Positions 17,113-26,218 of a DNA stretch of 61,449 nucleotides are shown here, piece after piece. The notes below the pieces were generated by a model, which did no database searches, was not told the origin of the DNA, and worked only from the letters and a program-made list of their open reading frames with translations. Numbering within the stretch: position 1 is the stretch's first letter; each line of letters starts with the position of its first letter. This DNA comes from Streptomyces malachitofuscus (GTDB taxonomy: Bacteria > Actinomycetota > Actinomycetes > Streptomycetales > Streptomycetaceae). The position numbers and the translations under genes are program-made. The stretch lies in contig NZ_BMUF01000022.1 in NCBI RefSeq assembly GCF_014650055.1, positions 1-61,449 of the forward strand. The letters run 5' to 3'.

Positions 17113-17211
17113 ATGTACTCCGTGGGCCGGGCTTTTCGGCCTTGCCCCTCGGCGTGCTCCAGACTCTAGCTGATCAGCGGGGGTGCTGCGCAAGTCGGTT
17201 GACGCGGAGGG

Positions 17212-17266
17212 CGGGTGACCGGCCGTCGGGCGGATCGCCCGGCACCGGGCCGGCGACGGTCACCCG
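17212..17266 (-). terminator. Terminator-like structure after lsrL
   Basis: Outer arms CGGGTGACCG and CGGTCACCCG enclose further G+C-rich pairing. It lies just beyond the lsrL stop. Confidence 0.6.
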
Positions 17267-17272
17267 ACCGGC

Positions 17273-17590
17273 TCACTGCGCCGCGGCGAACGCCTCGTAC
17301 ACCTTCTTGGGGATTCGGCCCCGCGCGGGCACGTCCATCCGGTTCGCCTGCGCCCAGGCGCGCACGGCGGACGGGTCGGGGGCGACCTCCGTCTGCCGGT
17401 AGGCCTTGCCGGAGCGCGACCGCTTGCGGCCGGCGTCCACGTAGGGCTCGAGAGCCTTCCGCAGTTTCCTGGCATTGGTTTCATTGAGGTCGATCTCGTA
17501 CGACTTGCCGTCCAGTCCGAAGGCGATCGTTTCCGCCGCTTCCGAGCCGTCGATGTCGTCAAAGAGAGTGACCACGACCTTCTGCGCCAC
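17273..17590 (-). CDS. lsrL: Lsr2-family nucleoid-associated protein (LsrL type)
   Basis: 105-aa xenogeneic-silencer-type protein. The N-terminal oligomerisation domain (MAQKVVVTLFDDIDGSEA, residues 1-18) is followed by a basic linker KRSRSGK. The C-terminal DNA-binding domain (about 70-105, AVRAWAQANRMD...RGRIPKKV) carries the RGR AT-hook-like motif that binds the minor groove of AT-rich DNA. The GTG start has AAGGGA upstream. Position next to purS matches the second Lsr2 paralogue of S. coelicolor (LsrL) rather than Lsr2 itself. The 350-bp upstream region is noticeably AT-richer than the surroundings, so autoregulation is plausible. Confidence 0.88.
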   Translation of the reverse strand: MAQKVVVTLFDDIDGSEAAETIAFGLDGKSYEIDLNETNARKLRKALEPYVDAGRKRSRSGKAYRQTEVAPDPSAVRAWAQANRMDVPARGRIPKKVYEAFAAAQ

Positions 17591-17943
17591 GAATATCGGT
17601 CCCTTCGTGCGACACCTCTCGTCCGGACGTCCTTGATGACGTGCCGGTACGTCGCCGAGATGTCGGCTGTCCGCCTGTAATCGGGCAAAGTATCTGCTAA
17701 TGACAATTCATTTGTACAGTGCCCGGCATTGCATTGTGAAGCCCGACTAAATCTGTCCGCGTGTCCGGTGCGCAATAGAGATGTGCGAGCGAACGCGGAT
17801 CTTTCCCGGATCTTTTCCCCGACGCCTGCCCGCGATGCCCAATCGTGATGGTGCTCACGTAGATTCCTACAACTCTACTCGCGTAGAAATTTTGTGCGGG
17901 TAGTCTGAAGGAACCTGCTCAGCACCACACACCGGGAGTGCCA
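17591..17943. promoter_or_regulatory. Divergent lsrL / purSQL control region
   Basis: 353 bp without a gene. The part from about 17690 to 17760 is clearly AT-richer than the window average. Close to purS are two small dyads, GTAG-ATTC-CTAC (17859-17870) and TCTAC-TCGC-GTAGA (17874-17887), followed by a candidate -10 TAGTCT (17901-17906). These could bind a purine regulator; no known Streptomyces motif is recognised. Confidence 0.5.
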
Positions 17944-18207
17944 GTGGCACGCGTCGTAGTCGACGTCATGCTCAAGCCGGAGATCCTCGACCCCCAGGGC
18001 CAGGCGGTGCAGCGCGCACTGCCGCGACTGGGTTTCGAAGGGATCTCGGACGTCCGTCAGGGAAAGCGATTCGAACTGGAAGTTGACGGGCCGGTCGACG
18101 AGGCCGCGCTCGCCCGTATCCACGATCTTGCGGAATCCTTCCTCGCCAACACCGTGATCGAGGACTTCACCGTACGGGTCGAGGAAGTCGCGGAGGCCGC
18201 GAAGTGA
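17944..18207 (+). CDS. purS: Phosphoribosylformylglycinamidine synthase, PurS subunit
   Basis: 87-aa small subunit that bridges PurL and PurQ in FGAM synthase and helps ammonia transfer. Starts MARVVVDVMLKPEILDPQG, typical of PurS. The GTG at 17944 is preferred over a GTG at 17938, because GGGAG ends 6 nt before it and the family begins at this position. First gene of purSQL; its stop overlaps the purQ start (GTGA). Confidence 0.97.
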   Translation: MARVVVDVMLKPEILDPQGQAVQRALPRLGFEGISDVRQGKRFELEVDGPVDEAALARIHDLAESFLANTVIEDFTVRVEEVAEAAK

Positions 18208-18884
18208 CCGCTCGTATTGGCGTCGTCACTTTCCCGGGCAGCCTCGACGACCGGGACACCCAGCGCGCGATCCGCGTCGCCGGCGCCGAACCCGTCGCCC
18301 TCTGGCACAAGGACAAGGACCTCAAGCAGGTCGACGCCGTGGTGCTCTGCGGTGGTTTCAGTTACGGCGACTATCTGCGTGCCGGCGCCATCGCGCGCTT
18401 CTCGCCGGTCATGGACACCGTCGTCGACCAGGCCAAGGCCGGCCTGCCGGTGCTCGGCATCTGCAACGGCTTCCAGATCCTCACCGAGGCGCACCTGCTC
18501 CCCGGCGGCATGCTGGGCAACGACCATCTGCACTTCATCTGCCGCGACCAGAAGCTGCGGGTGGAGAACGCGGACACCGCCTGGACCACCGACTACACGG
18601 CCGGCCAGGAGATCCACATCCCGCTGAAGAACATGGACGGCCGCTACGTCGCCGATCGGCGGACGCTGGACGAGCTGGAGGCCGAGGGCCGCGTCGCCTT
18701 CCGCTACCTGGACTTCAACCCGAACGGCTCGCTCAACGACATCGCCGGCATCACCAACGCCGCGGGCAACGTCGTCGGCCTGATGCCGCACCCCGAGCAC
18801 GCCGTCGAGTCGCTGATCGGTACGGGCCGTACCGACGGCCTGCCGTTCTTCACGTCGATCCTCAAGAAGCTGGTCAACGCATGA
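18204..18884 (+). CDS. purQ: Phosphoribosylformylglycinamidine synthase, PurQ glutaminase subunit
   Basis: 226-aa class I glutamine amidotransferase. Nucleophile Cys87 in LPVLGICNGFQIL, and catalytic His-Glu in MPHPEHAVE. It supplies ammonia to PurL for FGAR to FGAM. Overlaps purS by 4 bp and purL by 4 bp (ATGA), so the three subunits are translationally coupled. Confidence 0.97.
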   Translation: MTARIGVVTFPGSLDDRDTQRAIRVAGAEPVALWHKDKDLKQVDAVVLCGGFSYGDYLRAGAIARFSPVMDTVVDQAKAGLPVLGICNGFQILTEAHLLPGGMLGNDHLHFICRDQKLRVENADTAWTTDYTAGQEIHIPLKNMDGRYVADRRTLDELEAEGRVAFRYLDFNPNGSLNDIAGITNAAGNVVGLMPHPEHAVESLIGTGRTDGLPFFTSILKKLVNA

Positions 18885-21139
18885 GCCGGACGCCTCTGGA
18901 CACGGTCGAGCACGCGGCCGCGACCCCCGACGTCGAGCTGCCCTGGGCCGAGCTGGGCCTGAAGAAGGACGAGTACGAGCGGGTGGTGGAGATCCTCGGC
19001 CGCCGCCCGACCGGCGCCGAGCTCGCCATGTACTCCGTGATGTGGTCCGAGCACTGCTCGTACAAGAGCAGCAAGGTCCACCTGCGCCAGTTCGGCGAGA
19101 AGGCCCCCGAGTCCGACGCCCTCCTCGTCGGCATCGGCGAGAACGCCGGTGTCGTCGACGTCGGCCAGGGCTACGCGGTCACCTTCAAGGTCGAGTCGCA
19201 CAACCACCCGTCGTACGTCGAGCCCTACCAGGGCGCGGCCACGGGTGTCGGCGGCATCGTCCGCGACATCATCGCCATGGGCGCCCGCCCGGTCGCGGTC
19301 GTGGACCCCCTGCGTTTCGGCGCCGCCGACCACCCCGACACCAAGCGCGTCCTCCCGGGCGTCGTCGCCGGCATCGGCGGCTACGGCAACTGCCTGGGCC
19401 TGCCCAACATCGGCGGCGAGGTCGTCTTCGACGCCTGCTACCAGGGCAACCCGCTGGTCAACGCCGGAGCCATCGGCGTCATGCGGCACGAGGACATCCA
19501 CCTGGCCAAGGCCTCCGGCGCCGGCAACAAGGTCATCCTGTACGGCGCCCGCACCGGCGGCGACGGCATCGGCGGTGCGTCGATCCTGGCTTCCGAGACC
19601 TTCGACGACGCCAAGCCCTCGAAGCGCCCGGCCGTGCAGGTCGGCGACCCCTTCCAGGAGAAGCTCCTCATCGAGTGCACCCTGGAGGCGTTCCGGGAGA
19701 AGCTGGTCGTCGGCATCCAGGACCTGGGAGCCGCGGGCCTGTCCTGCGCGACCAGCGAGCTGGCCTCCAACGGCTCCGGCGGCATGCGCGTGACGCTGGA
19801 CGACGTCCCCCTGCGCGACTCCACGCTCTCGCCCGAGGAGATCCTCATGAGCGAGTCGCAGGAACGCATGTGCGCCGTCGTGGAGCCGGAGAAGGTCGAC
19901 CGCTTCCTCGAGATCTGCGACAAGTGGGACGTCATCGCCACCGTCATCGGTGAGGTGACCGACGGCGACCGTCTGGAGATCTTCTGGCACGGCGGCAAGA
20001 TCGTCGACGTCGACCCGCGCACCGTCGCCCACGACGGCCCGGTCTACGAGCGCCCCTACGCCCGCCCCTCCTGGCAGGACGAGCTCCAGGCCGACGACGC
20101 CGGCAAGCTGCCGCGCCCGGGCACGGGCGAGGAGCTGAAGGACCAGGTCCTGAAGCTGGTCGGCTCGCCCAACCAGGCCTCCAAGCAGTGGATCACCCAG
20201 CAGTACGACCACTTCGTGCAGGGCAACACCGTTCTGGCCCAGCCCGAGGACTCCGGCATGATCCGCATCGACGAGGCGTCCGGCCTCGGCGTCGCGATCG
20301 CCACCGACGGCAACGGCCGCTACGCCAAGCTGGACCCGTACACGGGCGCGCAGCTGGCCCTCGCGGAGGCGTACCGCAACGTGGCGACGACCGGCGCCAA
20401 GCCGCTGGCCGTCTCCGACTGCCTGAACTTCGGCTCGCCGGAGGACCCGGCGGTCATGTGGCAGTTCGCGGAGGCCGTGCGCGGTCTCGCGGACGGCTGC
20501 CGGCAGCTCGGCACCCCGGTGACCGGCGGCAACGTCTCGCTCTACAACCAGACGGGCGAGGCCGCCATCCACCCGACGCCGGTGGTCGCGGTCCTCGGCG
20601 TCATCGACGACGTGGCCCGCCGCACCCCGGTCGCCTTCCAGGAGGAGGGCCAGCTGCTGTACCTCCTCGGCGACACCCGCGAGGAGTTCGGCGGCTCGGC
20701 CTGGTCGCAGGTGGTCCACGACCACCTCGGCGGCCTGCCTCCGAAGGTCGACCTGGAGCGCGAGCGGCTGCTCGGCGAGATCCTGATCTCCGCCTCCCGC
20801 GACGGCATGATCGACTCCGCGCACGACCTGTCGGACGGCGGTCTGATCCAGGCGGTCGTCGAGTCGGCGCTGCTGGGCGGCAAGGGCGCGCGTCTGGTCG
20901 TGCCCGACGGTCTGGACGCGTTCACCTTCCTGTTCTCCGAGTCGGCCGGCCGCGCGATCGTCGCCGTGCCGCGCTCGGAGGAGGTCCGCTTCAACGACAT
21001 GTGCGGCGCACGGGGCCTCCCCGTCACCCGCGTCGGCGTCGTCGACGGCGACACGGTCGAGGTGCAGGGCGAGTTCGCCCTCACCCTCACCGAACTGCGC
21101 GAGGCCCACGAGGCGACGATCCCGGCACTGCTGGCCTGA
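18881..21139 (+). CDS. purL: Phosphoribosylformylglycinamidine synthase, PurL synthetase subunit
   Basis: 752-aa small-type PurL as used with PurS and PurQ. Blocks seen: MYSVMWSEHCSYKSSK near residue 50, HNHPS (ATP/metal site), GAATGVGGIVRDI, and the C-terminal half repeat with VSDCLNFGSPEDP and GGNVSLYNQ. It converts FGAR to FGAM with ATP. Last gene of purSQL; a hairpin follows the stop. Confidence 0.97.
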   Translation: MSRTPLDTVEHAAATPDVELPWAELGLKKDEYERVVEILGRRPTGAELAMYSVMWSEHCSYKSSKVHLRQFGEKAPESDALLVGIGENAGVVDVGQGYAVTFKVESHNHPSYVEPYQGAATGVGGIVRDIIAMGARPVAVVDPLRFGAADHPDTKRVLPGVVAGIGGYGNCLGLPNIGGEVVFDACYQGNPLVNAGAIGVMRHEDIHLAKASGAGNKVILYGARTGGDGIGGASILASETFDDAKPSKRPAVQVGDPFQEKLLIECTLEAFREKLVVGIQDLGAAGLSCATSELASNGSGGMRVTLDDVPLRDSTLSPEEILMSESQERMCAVVEPEKVDRFLEICDKWDVIATVIGEVTDGDRLEIFWHGGKIVDVDPRTVAHDGPVYERPYARPSWQDELQADDAGKLPRPGTGEELKDQVLKLVGSPNQASKQWITQQYDHFVQGNTVLAQPEDSGMIRIDEASGLGVAIATDGNGRYAKLDPYTGAQLALAEAYRNVATTGAKPLAVSDCLNFGSPEDPAVMWQFAEAVRGLADGCRQLGTPVTGGNVSLYNQTGEAAIHPTPVVAVLGVIDDVARRTPVAFQEEGQLLYLLGDTREEFGGSAWSQVVHDHLGGLPPKVDLERERLLGEILISASRDGMIDSAHDLSDGGLIQAVVESALLGGKGARLVVPDGLDAFTFLFSESAGRAIVAVPRSEEVRFNDMCGARGLPVTRVGVVDGDTVEVQGEFALTLTELREAHEATIPALLA

Positions 21140-21157
21140 TCGTCCCGCCCTTCGCGG

Positions 21158-21193
21158 CGAAGCCTCCGCCCGGTTCGCCGTGCGGGGGCTTCG
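21158..21193 (+). terminator. Terminator-like hairpin after purL
   Basis: Arms CGAAGCCtCCGC and GCGgGGGCTTCG with a 12-nt loop, about 20 bp after the stop. The remainder of 21194-21436 has no gene I can support. Confidence 0.65.
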
Positions 21194-21424
21194 GCGCGGA
21201 AGCGGCCGGACGCCGCCGAAGCGCTCGCCGTACCCGGCCACCCGGTACGGCCCCGCCCGCTGTGCCGGACAGCCGTCGGCCGACGGGACCGGAGGGGGGC
21301 CGCACCAGCGGGTCGGACCCCTCAACGGCCGCGTCGGCCCATCGGACCGCGGCATGCGCGGTCCCCCTCGCGGCGAGGAGTCCGACGTCCCCGGTCCGGC
21401 TCCGGCCACGCCCGCCCGACCGCC

Positions 21425-21430
21425 TAGGCT
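21425..21430 (+). promoter_or_regulatory. Candidate -10 box of a leaderless gene
   Basis: TAGGCT, 6 nt, then the ATG at 21437. Same hexamer and nearly the same spacing as before purD. No Shine-Dalgarno sequence. Confidence 0.55.
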
Positions 21431-21436
21431 GCCGCC

Positions 21437-22234
21437 ATGCCACCGGCCAAGAAGCGCACCCGCTCCTACGACCCCGCCAGGACCCGCACCGCCGTCCTGG
21501 CCCAGTTCGGGAACGTGCGGGCGGCGGTCCGCACCCTCACCCCGGAGCAGCTCGCCCTGCCGACCCGGCTCGGCGACTGGACCGTACGGGAGCTGGTCGC
21601 GCACATCGGGATGGCGCTGACGGCCGTGGACCGGCTGCTCGACGAGCCCGAGCCCGCGCGACAGGACGCGCGGCCGTCCGACTGGCCGTCCGCCATAGCC
21701 GCCGACGCGGACGCCATCGCCGGCACCGCGCGCCGGCTCGCGGCGGACCACCCCGACCTCGACGCCCACCTCGCGGACGTCGAGCAGCGCTTCACCGCCC
21801 GGCTCGACGCGCACCCGGGCGGCAGGCTGCTCCCCACCAGCGCGGGCGCCCTGACGCTGGCCGACTACGTCGTCACCCGCACCGTCGAGCTCGTCGTGCA
21901 CACCGACGACCTGAACGCCGCCGTCCCCGGCCTGGACATTCCGTTCGACCGTCAGGCCCTGGCCGCCTGCACCCGACTGCTGGCCGACGCGCTCGCCGAG
22001 AAGGCGCCCGGGGGCTCCACGGAGGTGCGGGTGCCGCCGTACGCGGTCGTGCAGTGCGTGGAGGGACCGCGGCACACCCGGGGCACCCCGCCGAACGTCG
22101 TCGAGACCGACCCGCTCACCTGGATCCGGCTGGCCGGGGGGCGGACGGCCTGGCGGGACGCCGTGGCCGGCGCCCGGGTGAGCGCCAGTGGGGAGCGGGC
22201 GGACCTCGGACCGTATCTGCCGCTGCTGGGCTGA
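21437..22234 (+). CDS. Maleylpyruvate isomerase/mycothiol-dependent-like protein with sterol-carrier-type C-terminus
   Basis: 265-aa protein. The N-terminal DinB/MDMPI-like four-helix domain contains LGDWTVRELVAHIGMALTAVD (about residues 43-63) and the later RTVELVVHTDDL, whose two histidines match the metal ligands of mycothiol-dependent enzymes. The C-terminal part (about 190-265), with PPYAVVQCVEGPRHTRGTPPNVVETDP, fits the bacterial SCP-orthologue domain. Probably a mycothiol-dependent transferase or isomerase of unknown substrate. Lies between purL and a lipoprotein gene, with its own promoter; no purine role is evident. Confidence 0.75.
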   Translation: MPPAKKRTRSYDPARTRTAVLAQFGNVRAAVRTLTPEQLALPTRLGDWTVRELVAHIGMALTAVDRLLDEPEPARQDARPSDWPSAIAADADAIAGTARRLAADHPDLDAHLADVEQRFTARLDAHPGGRLLPTSAGALTLADYVVTRTVELVVHTDDLNAAVPGLDIPFDRQALAACTRLLADALAEKAPGGSTEVRVPPYAVVQCVEGPRHTRGTPPNVVETDPLTWIRLAGGRTAWRDAVAGARVSASGERADLGPYLPLLG

Positions 22235-22282
22235 GCCCGGGGCGGAAGGGAACCGTCCGCTCCCGGGGCCCGTCGAATCGGC

Positions 22283-23068
22283 ATGTACAGGCAGAAGCAC
22301 AAGCAGCGCATGACCCTGACGGCCGTCGCGGTGCTCGCCGTCCCGCTCGCGGCGGCCTGTGGCAGCGAGAAGGCAGGCGCGGGCAGCGGCGCCGCCGAGC
22401 CGGCGGCGCCGGTCACCGGCATCCGCTGGAGCATCGACAGCGTCACCGTCGACGGCACCACCCGGAGCGCCCCCGACGGCGCGCACCTCACCGTCGACGA
22501 CGACGGCGGCGTCGAGGGCACCTACGGATGCAACCTGTTCAAGGGCCGAGCCACCTTCGAGGGCGACCGCATCCGGCTCGGCGACCGGGACACCACCCTG
22601 CGGGCCTGCGAGAAGCAGGTCATGGACCTGGAGGGCACCCTCGCCCGGACCCTCGGCGACGGCGCCCTGAGGACCGAGGTGGACGACGGCCGTCTCACCC
22701 TCACCACCGAGGGCGGCGACACCGTGCGCCTCAGCAGGGCCGCTGACAGTCCGCTGTACGGCACCGAGTGGACCGTCACCACCCCCGCCGCCGACCGGCG
22801 CGCCCACCTCACCTTCGACAAGGAGGAGGGCACCGTCGCCGGCAGCCTCGGCTGCAACCACGTGAACGCCGAGGCCACCGTGCGCGACGGCCGTATCACG
22901 CTCGGCGTGCCCGGACTGACCCGAATGATGTGCGAAGACTCACTCATGGACAGCGAGCGGGCCCTGACAAAGCTGTTCAACGGCACCGTGAGCTACCGAA
23001 TCGAAGGTCAGACCCTCACGCTGACCAGCGAAAACGGCACCAGGGTGCGGGCCGTCGCCGAGCGCTGA
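22283..23068 (+). CDS. META-domain lipoprotein
   Basis: 261-aa secreted lipoprotein. Signal peptide with lipobox LAAAC (Cys near residue 28). Two META/HslJ-type domains in tandem, each with a conserved sequence of the form EGTYGCNLFKG or AGSLGCNHVNA and a later Cys (LRACEKQVMDLE, TRMMCEDSLMDSE), so each domain likely holds one disulphide. HslJ-like domains occur in stress and outer-surface proteins; the function is unknown. No clear ribosome site precedes the ATG at 22283; an in-frame ATG nine codons later is possible. It lies directly upstream of purF. Confidence 0.8.
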   Translation: MYRQKHKQRMTLTAVAVLAVPLAAACGSEKAGAGSGAAEPAAPVTGIRWSIDSVTVDGTTRSAPDGAHLTVDDDGGVEGTYGCNLFKGRATFEGDRIRLGDRDTTLRACEKQVMDLEGTLARTLGDGALRTEVDDGRLTLTTEGGDTVRLSRAADSPLYGTEWTVTTPAADRRAHLTFDKEEGTVAGSLGCNHVNAEATVRDGRITLGVPGLTRMMCEDSLMDSERALTKLFNGTVSYRIEGQTLTLTSENGTRVRAVAER

Positions 23069-23117
23069 TCCACCTCGGGGGCCGTATCCCGCATTCGGAC
23101 CAGTGGTCGATCTCGCC

Positions 23118-23123
23118 TACACT
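23118..23123 (+). promoter_or_regulatory. Candidate -10 box for leaderless purF
   Basis: TACACT, 7 nt, GTG start. A TTCGGA at about 23094 could act as -35 (18-bp spacer). Confidence 0.55.
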
Positions 23124-23130
23124 CGGAGAC

Positions 23131-24657
23131 GTGCCACGTGGTGACGGACGACTCAACCACGACCTGCTCCCCGGCGAGAAAGGCCCCCAGGACGCTTGCG
23201 GCGTCTTCGGTGTCTGGGCTCCGGGCGAAGAGGTCGCCAAGCTCACGTACTTCGGGCTCTACGCCCTCCAGCATCGGGGCCAGGAATCCGCGGGAATCGC
23301 GGTCAGCAACGGCTCCCAGATCCTCGTCTTCAAGGACATGGGCCTCGTGTCCCAGGTCTTCGACGAGACCTCTCTCGGTTCGCTCCAGGGTCATATCGCG
23401 GTCGGACACGCCCGCTACTCGACCACGGGTGCCTCCGTGTGGGAGAACGCCCAGCCGACGTTCCGCGCCACCGCGCACGGATCCATCGCGCTCGGTCACA
23501 ACGGCAACCTGGTCAACACGGCGCAGCTCGCCGAGATGGTCGCCGAGCTCCCCAAGGAGAACGGCCGTGCGCCCAAGGTGGCGGCCACCAACGACACCGA
23601 CCTGATCACCGCCCTGCTGGCCGGCCAGCGCGCCGCCGACGGCGAACCGGTGACCGTGGAGCAGGCCGCGCACGTGGTCCTGCCCAAGGTCAGGGGTGCC
23701 TTCAGCCTCGTCTTCATGGACGAGAACACCCTGTACGCGGCCCGCGACCCGCAGGGCATCCGTCCGCTGGTCCTCGGCCGCCTGGAGCGCGGCTGGGTCG
23801 TCGCCTCCGAGTCCGCCGCCCTGGACATCTGCGGCGCGAGCTTCGTGCGCGAGATCGAGCCGGGCGAGTTCGTCGCCATCGACGAGAACGGTCTGCGCAC
23901 GTCGCGATTCGCGGAAGCAAAGCCCAAGGGTTGTGTCTTCGAGTACGTGTACCTGGCCCGCCCGGACACCGACATCGCCGGCCGGAACGTCTACCTCTCG
24001 CGCGTCGAGATGGGCCGGAAGCTCGCCGCGGAGGCACCGGTCGAGGCCGACCTGGTCATACCGACCCCGGAGTCGGGCACCCCGGCCGCCATCGGCTACG
24101 CGGAGGCCTCCGGCATCCCCTTCGGCGCCGGCCTGGTCAAGAACGCGTACGTCGGCCGTACGTTCATCCAGCCCTCGCAGACCATCCGGCAGCTCGGCAT
24201 CCGCCTGAAGCTGAACCCGCTCAAGGAAGTCATCAAGGGCAAGCGCCTGGTCGTGGTCGACGACTCGATCGTCCGCGGCAACACCCAGCGCGCCCTGGTC
24301 CGCATGCTCCGCGAGGCGGGCGCCGCCGAGGTCCACATCCGGATCTCCTCGCCGCCCGTGAAGTGGCCCTGCTTCTTCGGCATCGACTTCGCCACCCGCG
24401 CCGAGCTCATCGCCAACGGCATGACCATCGACGAGATCGGCACCTCGCTGGGCGCCGACTCGCTGGCGTACATCTCCATCGACGGCATGATCGAGGCGAC
24501 CACCATCGCCAAGCCGAACCTGTGCCGCGCCTGCTTCGACGGCGAGTACCCGATGGAGCTGCCCGACCCCGAGCTCCTCGGCAAGCAGCTCCTGGAGACC
24601 GAACTGGCCGCCGGCACCGCCGCCCCGGCCGCGGTCGACGCGATCCGCCGCCCGTAA
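23131..24657 (+). CDS. purF: Amidophosphoribosyltransferase
   Basis: 508-aa first committed enzyme of purine synthesis (PRPP + glutamine to phosphoribosylamine). A 22-residue propeptide precedes Cys23 in QDACGVFGV, the N-terminal nucleophile after processing, as in the B. subtilis type. The glutaminase half contains HRGQESAGI and GHVRYST-like GHARYSTTG. The PRPP loop is VVVDDSIVRGNT. Cysteines in KWPCFFGID and LCRACFDGEYP fit an iron-sulphur cluster. The GTG at 23131 is chosen because the next upstream in-frame codons lie inside the lipoprotein gene. Followed after 33 bp by purM, probably co-transcribed. Confidence 0.96.
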   Translation: MPRGDGRLNHDLLPGEKGPQDACGVFGVWAPGEEVAKLTYFGLYALQHRGQESAGIAVSNGSQILVFKDMGLVSQVFDETSLGSLQGHIAVGHARYSTTGASVWENAQPTFRATAHGSIALGHNGNLVNTAQLAEMVAELPKENGRAPKVAATNDTDLITALLAGQRAADGEPVTVEQAAHVVLPKVRGAFSLVFMDENTLYAARDPQGIRPLVLGRLERGWVVASESAALDICGASFVREIEPGEFVAIDENGLRTSRFAEAKPKGCVFEYVYLARPDTDIAGRNVYLSRVEMGRKLAAEAPVEADLVIPTPESGTPAAIGYAEASGIPFGAGLVKNAYVGRTFIQPSQTIRQLGIRLKLNPLKEVIKGKRLVVVDDSIVRGNTQRALVRMLREAGAAEVHIRISSPPVKWPCFFGIDFATRAELIANGMTIDEIGTSLGADSLAYISIDGMIEATTIAKPNLCRACFDGEYPMELPDPELLGKQLLETELAAGTAAPAAVDAIRRP

Positions 24658-24690
24658 GCCCTGACGGACGACACGAAAGCTCTCACAGCC

Positions 24691-25770
24691 ATGTCCCAGA
24701 CACCTCTTTCCGAGGGCGGCGCCAGCTACGCAGCGGCGGGCGTCGACATCGAGGCGGGCGACCGCGCGGTCGAGCTGATGAAGGAGTGGGTGAAGAAGAC
24801 GCGGCGCCCCGAGGTCCTCGGCGGCCTCGGCGGATTCGCCGGCCTCTTCGACGCCTCCGCCCTCAAGAACTACGAGCGCCCCCTGCTCGCCTCCGCCACG
24901 GACGGCGTCGGTACCAAGGTCGACATCGCGCGGCAGATGGGTGTCTACGACTCCATCGGCCACGACCTGGTCGCGATGGTCATGGACGACATCGTGGTGT
25001 GCGGCGCCGAGCCGCTGTTCATGACCGACTACATCTGCGTCGGCAAGGTCCACCCCGAGCGCGTCGCCGCCATCGTCAAGGGCATCGCGGAGGGCTGTGT
25101 ACTGGCCGGCTGCGCCCTGGTCGGCGGCGAGACGGCCGAGCACCCGGGTCTGCTGGGGCCGGACGACTTCGACGTCGCCGGCGCCGGTACGGGCGTCGTG
25201 GAGGCCGACCGGCTGCTCGGCCCGGACCGCATCCGTACGGGTGACGCGGTGATCGCCATGGCGTCCTCCGGACTTCACTCCAACGGCTACTCCCTCGTCC
25301 GGCACGTCCTGCTGGACCGGGCGGGGCTCGCGCTGGACGCCCGGATCGACGAGCTCGGCCGGACCCTCGGCGAGGAGCTGCTGGAGCCCACCAAGATCTA
25401 CTCGCTGGACTGCCTGGCGCTGATTCGCACCACCGAGGTGCACGCGTTCAGCCACGTCACCGGCGGCGGGCTCGCGGCCAACCTGGCGCGTGTCATCCCC
25501 GACGGCCTGCACGCGGTCGTGGACCGCTCCACCTGGACCCCCGCACCCGTGTTCGACCTGGTCGGCCGGACCGGTTCGGTCGAGCGGCTGGAGCTGGAGA
25601 AGACCCTGAACATGGGCGTCGGCATGATCGCGATCGTGCCGCAGGAGTCCGTGGACGTGGCGCTGGCCACGCTGGCCGACCGCGGAGTGGACGCCTGGGT
25701 GGCCGGTGAGATCACCGACCGCGGCGAGCACACCACGGGCGCGGCCCTCGTCGGTGACTACGCGAACTGA
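24691..25770 (+). CDS. purM: Phosphoribosylformylglycinamidine cyclo-ligase (AIR synthetase)
   Basis: 359-aa ATP-dependent enzyme converting FGAM to AIR. Blocks seen: ATDGVGTKVDIA (about residues 70-81), MVMDDIVVCGAEPLFMTDYI, LVGGETAEHPG, ASSGLHSNGYSLVR and HVTGGGLAANLARV. Length is typical. Downstream of purF on the same strand, with a terminator 10 bp after the stop. Confidence 0.97.
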   Translation: MSQTPLSEGGASYAAAGVDIEAGDRAVELMKEWVKKTRRPEVLGGLGGFAGLFDASALKNYERPLLASATDGVGTKVDIARQMGVYDSIGHDLVAMVMDDIVVCGAEPLFMTDYICVGKVHPERVAAIVKGIAEGCVLAGCALVGGETAEHPGLLGPDDFDVAGAGTGVVEADRLLGPDRIRTGDAVIAMASSGLHSNGYSLVRHVLLDRAGLALDARIDELGRTLGEELLEPTKIYSLDCLALIRTTEVHAFSHVTGGGLAANLARVIPDGLHAVVDRSTWTPAPVFDLVGRTGSVERLELEKTLNMGVGMIAIVPQESVDVALATLADRGVDAWVAGEITDRGEHTTGAALVGDYAN

Positions 25771-25780
25771 GCACCGGGAC

Positions 25781-25809
25781 GCTGCCCGCGCGATGCACGG
25801 GCGGGCAGC
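25781..25809 (+). terminator. Terminator after purM
   Basis: Nine-base arms GCTGCCCGC and GCGGGCAGC, 10 bp beyond the purM stop. Confidence 0.75.
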
Positions 25810-25851
25810 ACACCGGGTGGTGAGAGCCGTCCCGCGGTCCCGGGCAGCACT

Positions 25852-25887
25852 GAACCCGGCCGGTGACCGAGGTCACCCACCGGGTTC
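25852..25887 (-). terminator. Terminator-like hairpin after the DUF3073 gene
   Basis: GAACCCGg...cCGGGTTC with an internal GGTGACC/GGTCACC dyad, just downstream of the minus-strand DUF3073 stop. Confidence 0.6.
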
Positions 25888-25902
25888 ATGCTCAGCGCAA
25901 GG

Positions 25903-26151
25903 TCAAGCGCCGCGACGCTGTTGCGAGGACGGGCCGTCCTCGTCCTCGTCGTCGTCCTCATAGAGGTCGGCGTACCGTGCGTACAGGTCGTCGTCTTGCT
26001 CATCGTCCTCGAAATGCTCACCGTTCGGTGGCTGATTCGTAGGCGATGCACCCAGCTCCTCGGCCAGGCGTGAGAGGTCAGTCCCACCGCTGTTGTACTT
26101 CAGCTGGCGGGCGACCTTCGTCTGCTTGGCCTTGGCCCGGCCGCGCCCCAT
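25903..26151 (-). CDS. DUF3073 family protein
   Basis: 82-aa small protein. Basic N-terminus MGRGRAKAKQTKVARQLKY (residues 1-19) followed by an extremely acidic C-terminal half (FEDDEQDDDLYARYADLYEDDD within about 47-68). This charge split and the N-terminal motif define DUF3073, a conserved actinobacterial family of unknown function. No membrane segment or signal. Preceded by a region with a perfect 20-bp palindrome. Confidence 0.88.
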   Translation of the reverse strand: MGRGRAKAKQTKVARQLKYNSGGTDLSRLAEELGASPTNQPPNGEHFEDDEQDDDLYARYADLYEDDDEDEDGPSSQQRRGA

Positions 26152-26218
26152 GGCTCGACCCCCTCAACGACGGGGCTCGACGGCCCCAGAGTCTTGACAC
26201 GCGTTCATGGTCCAGAAC

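Noticed and set aside
18704..22861. Very long minus-strand open frame (about 1385 codons) opposite purL
   Set aside because: It is a frame shadow caused by high third-position GC; purL, purQ and downstream genes on the plus strand are clear family members.
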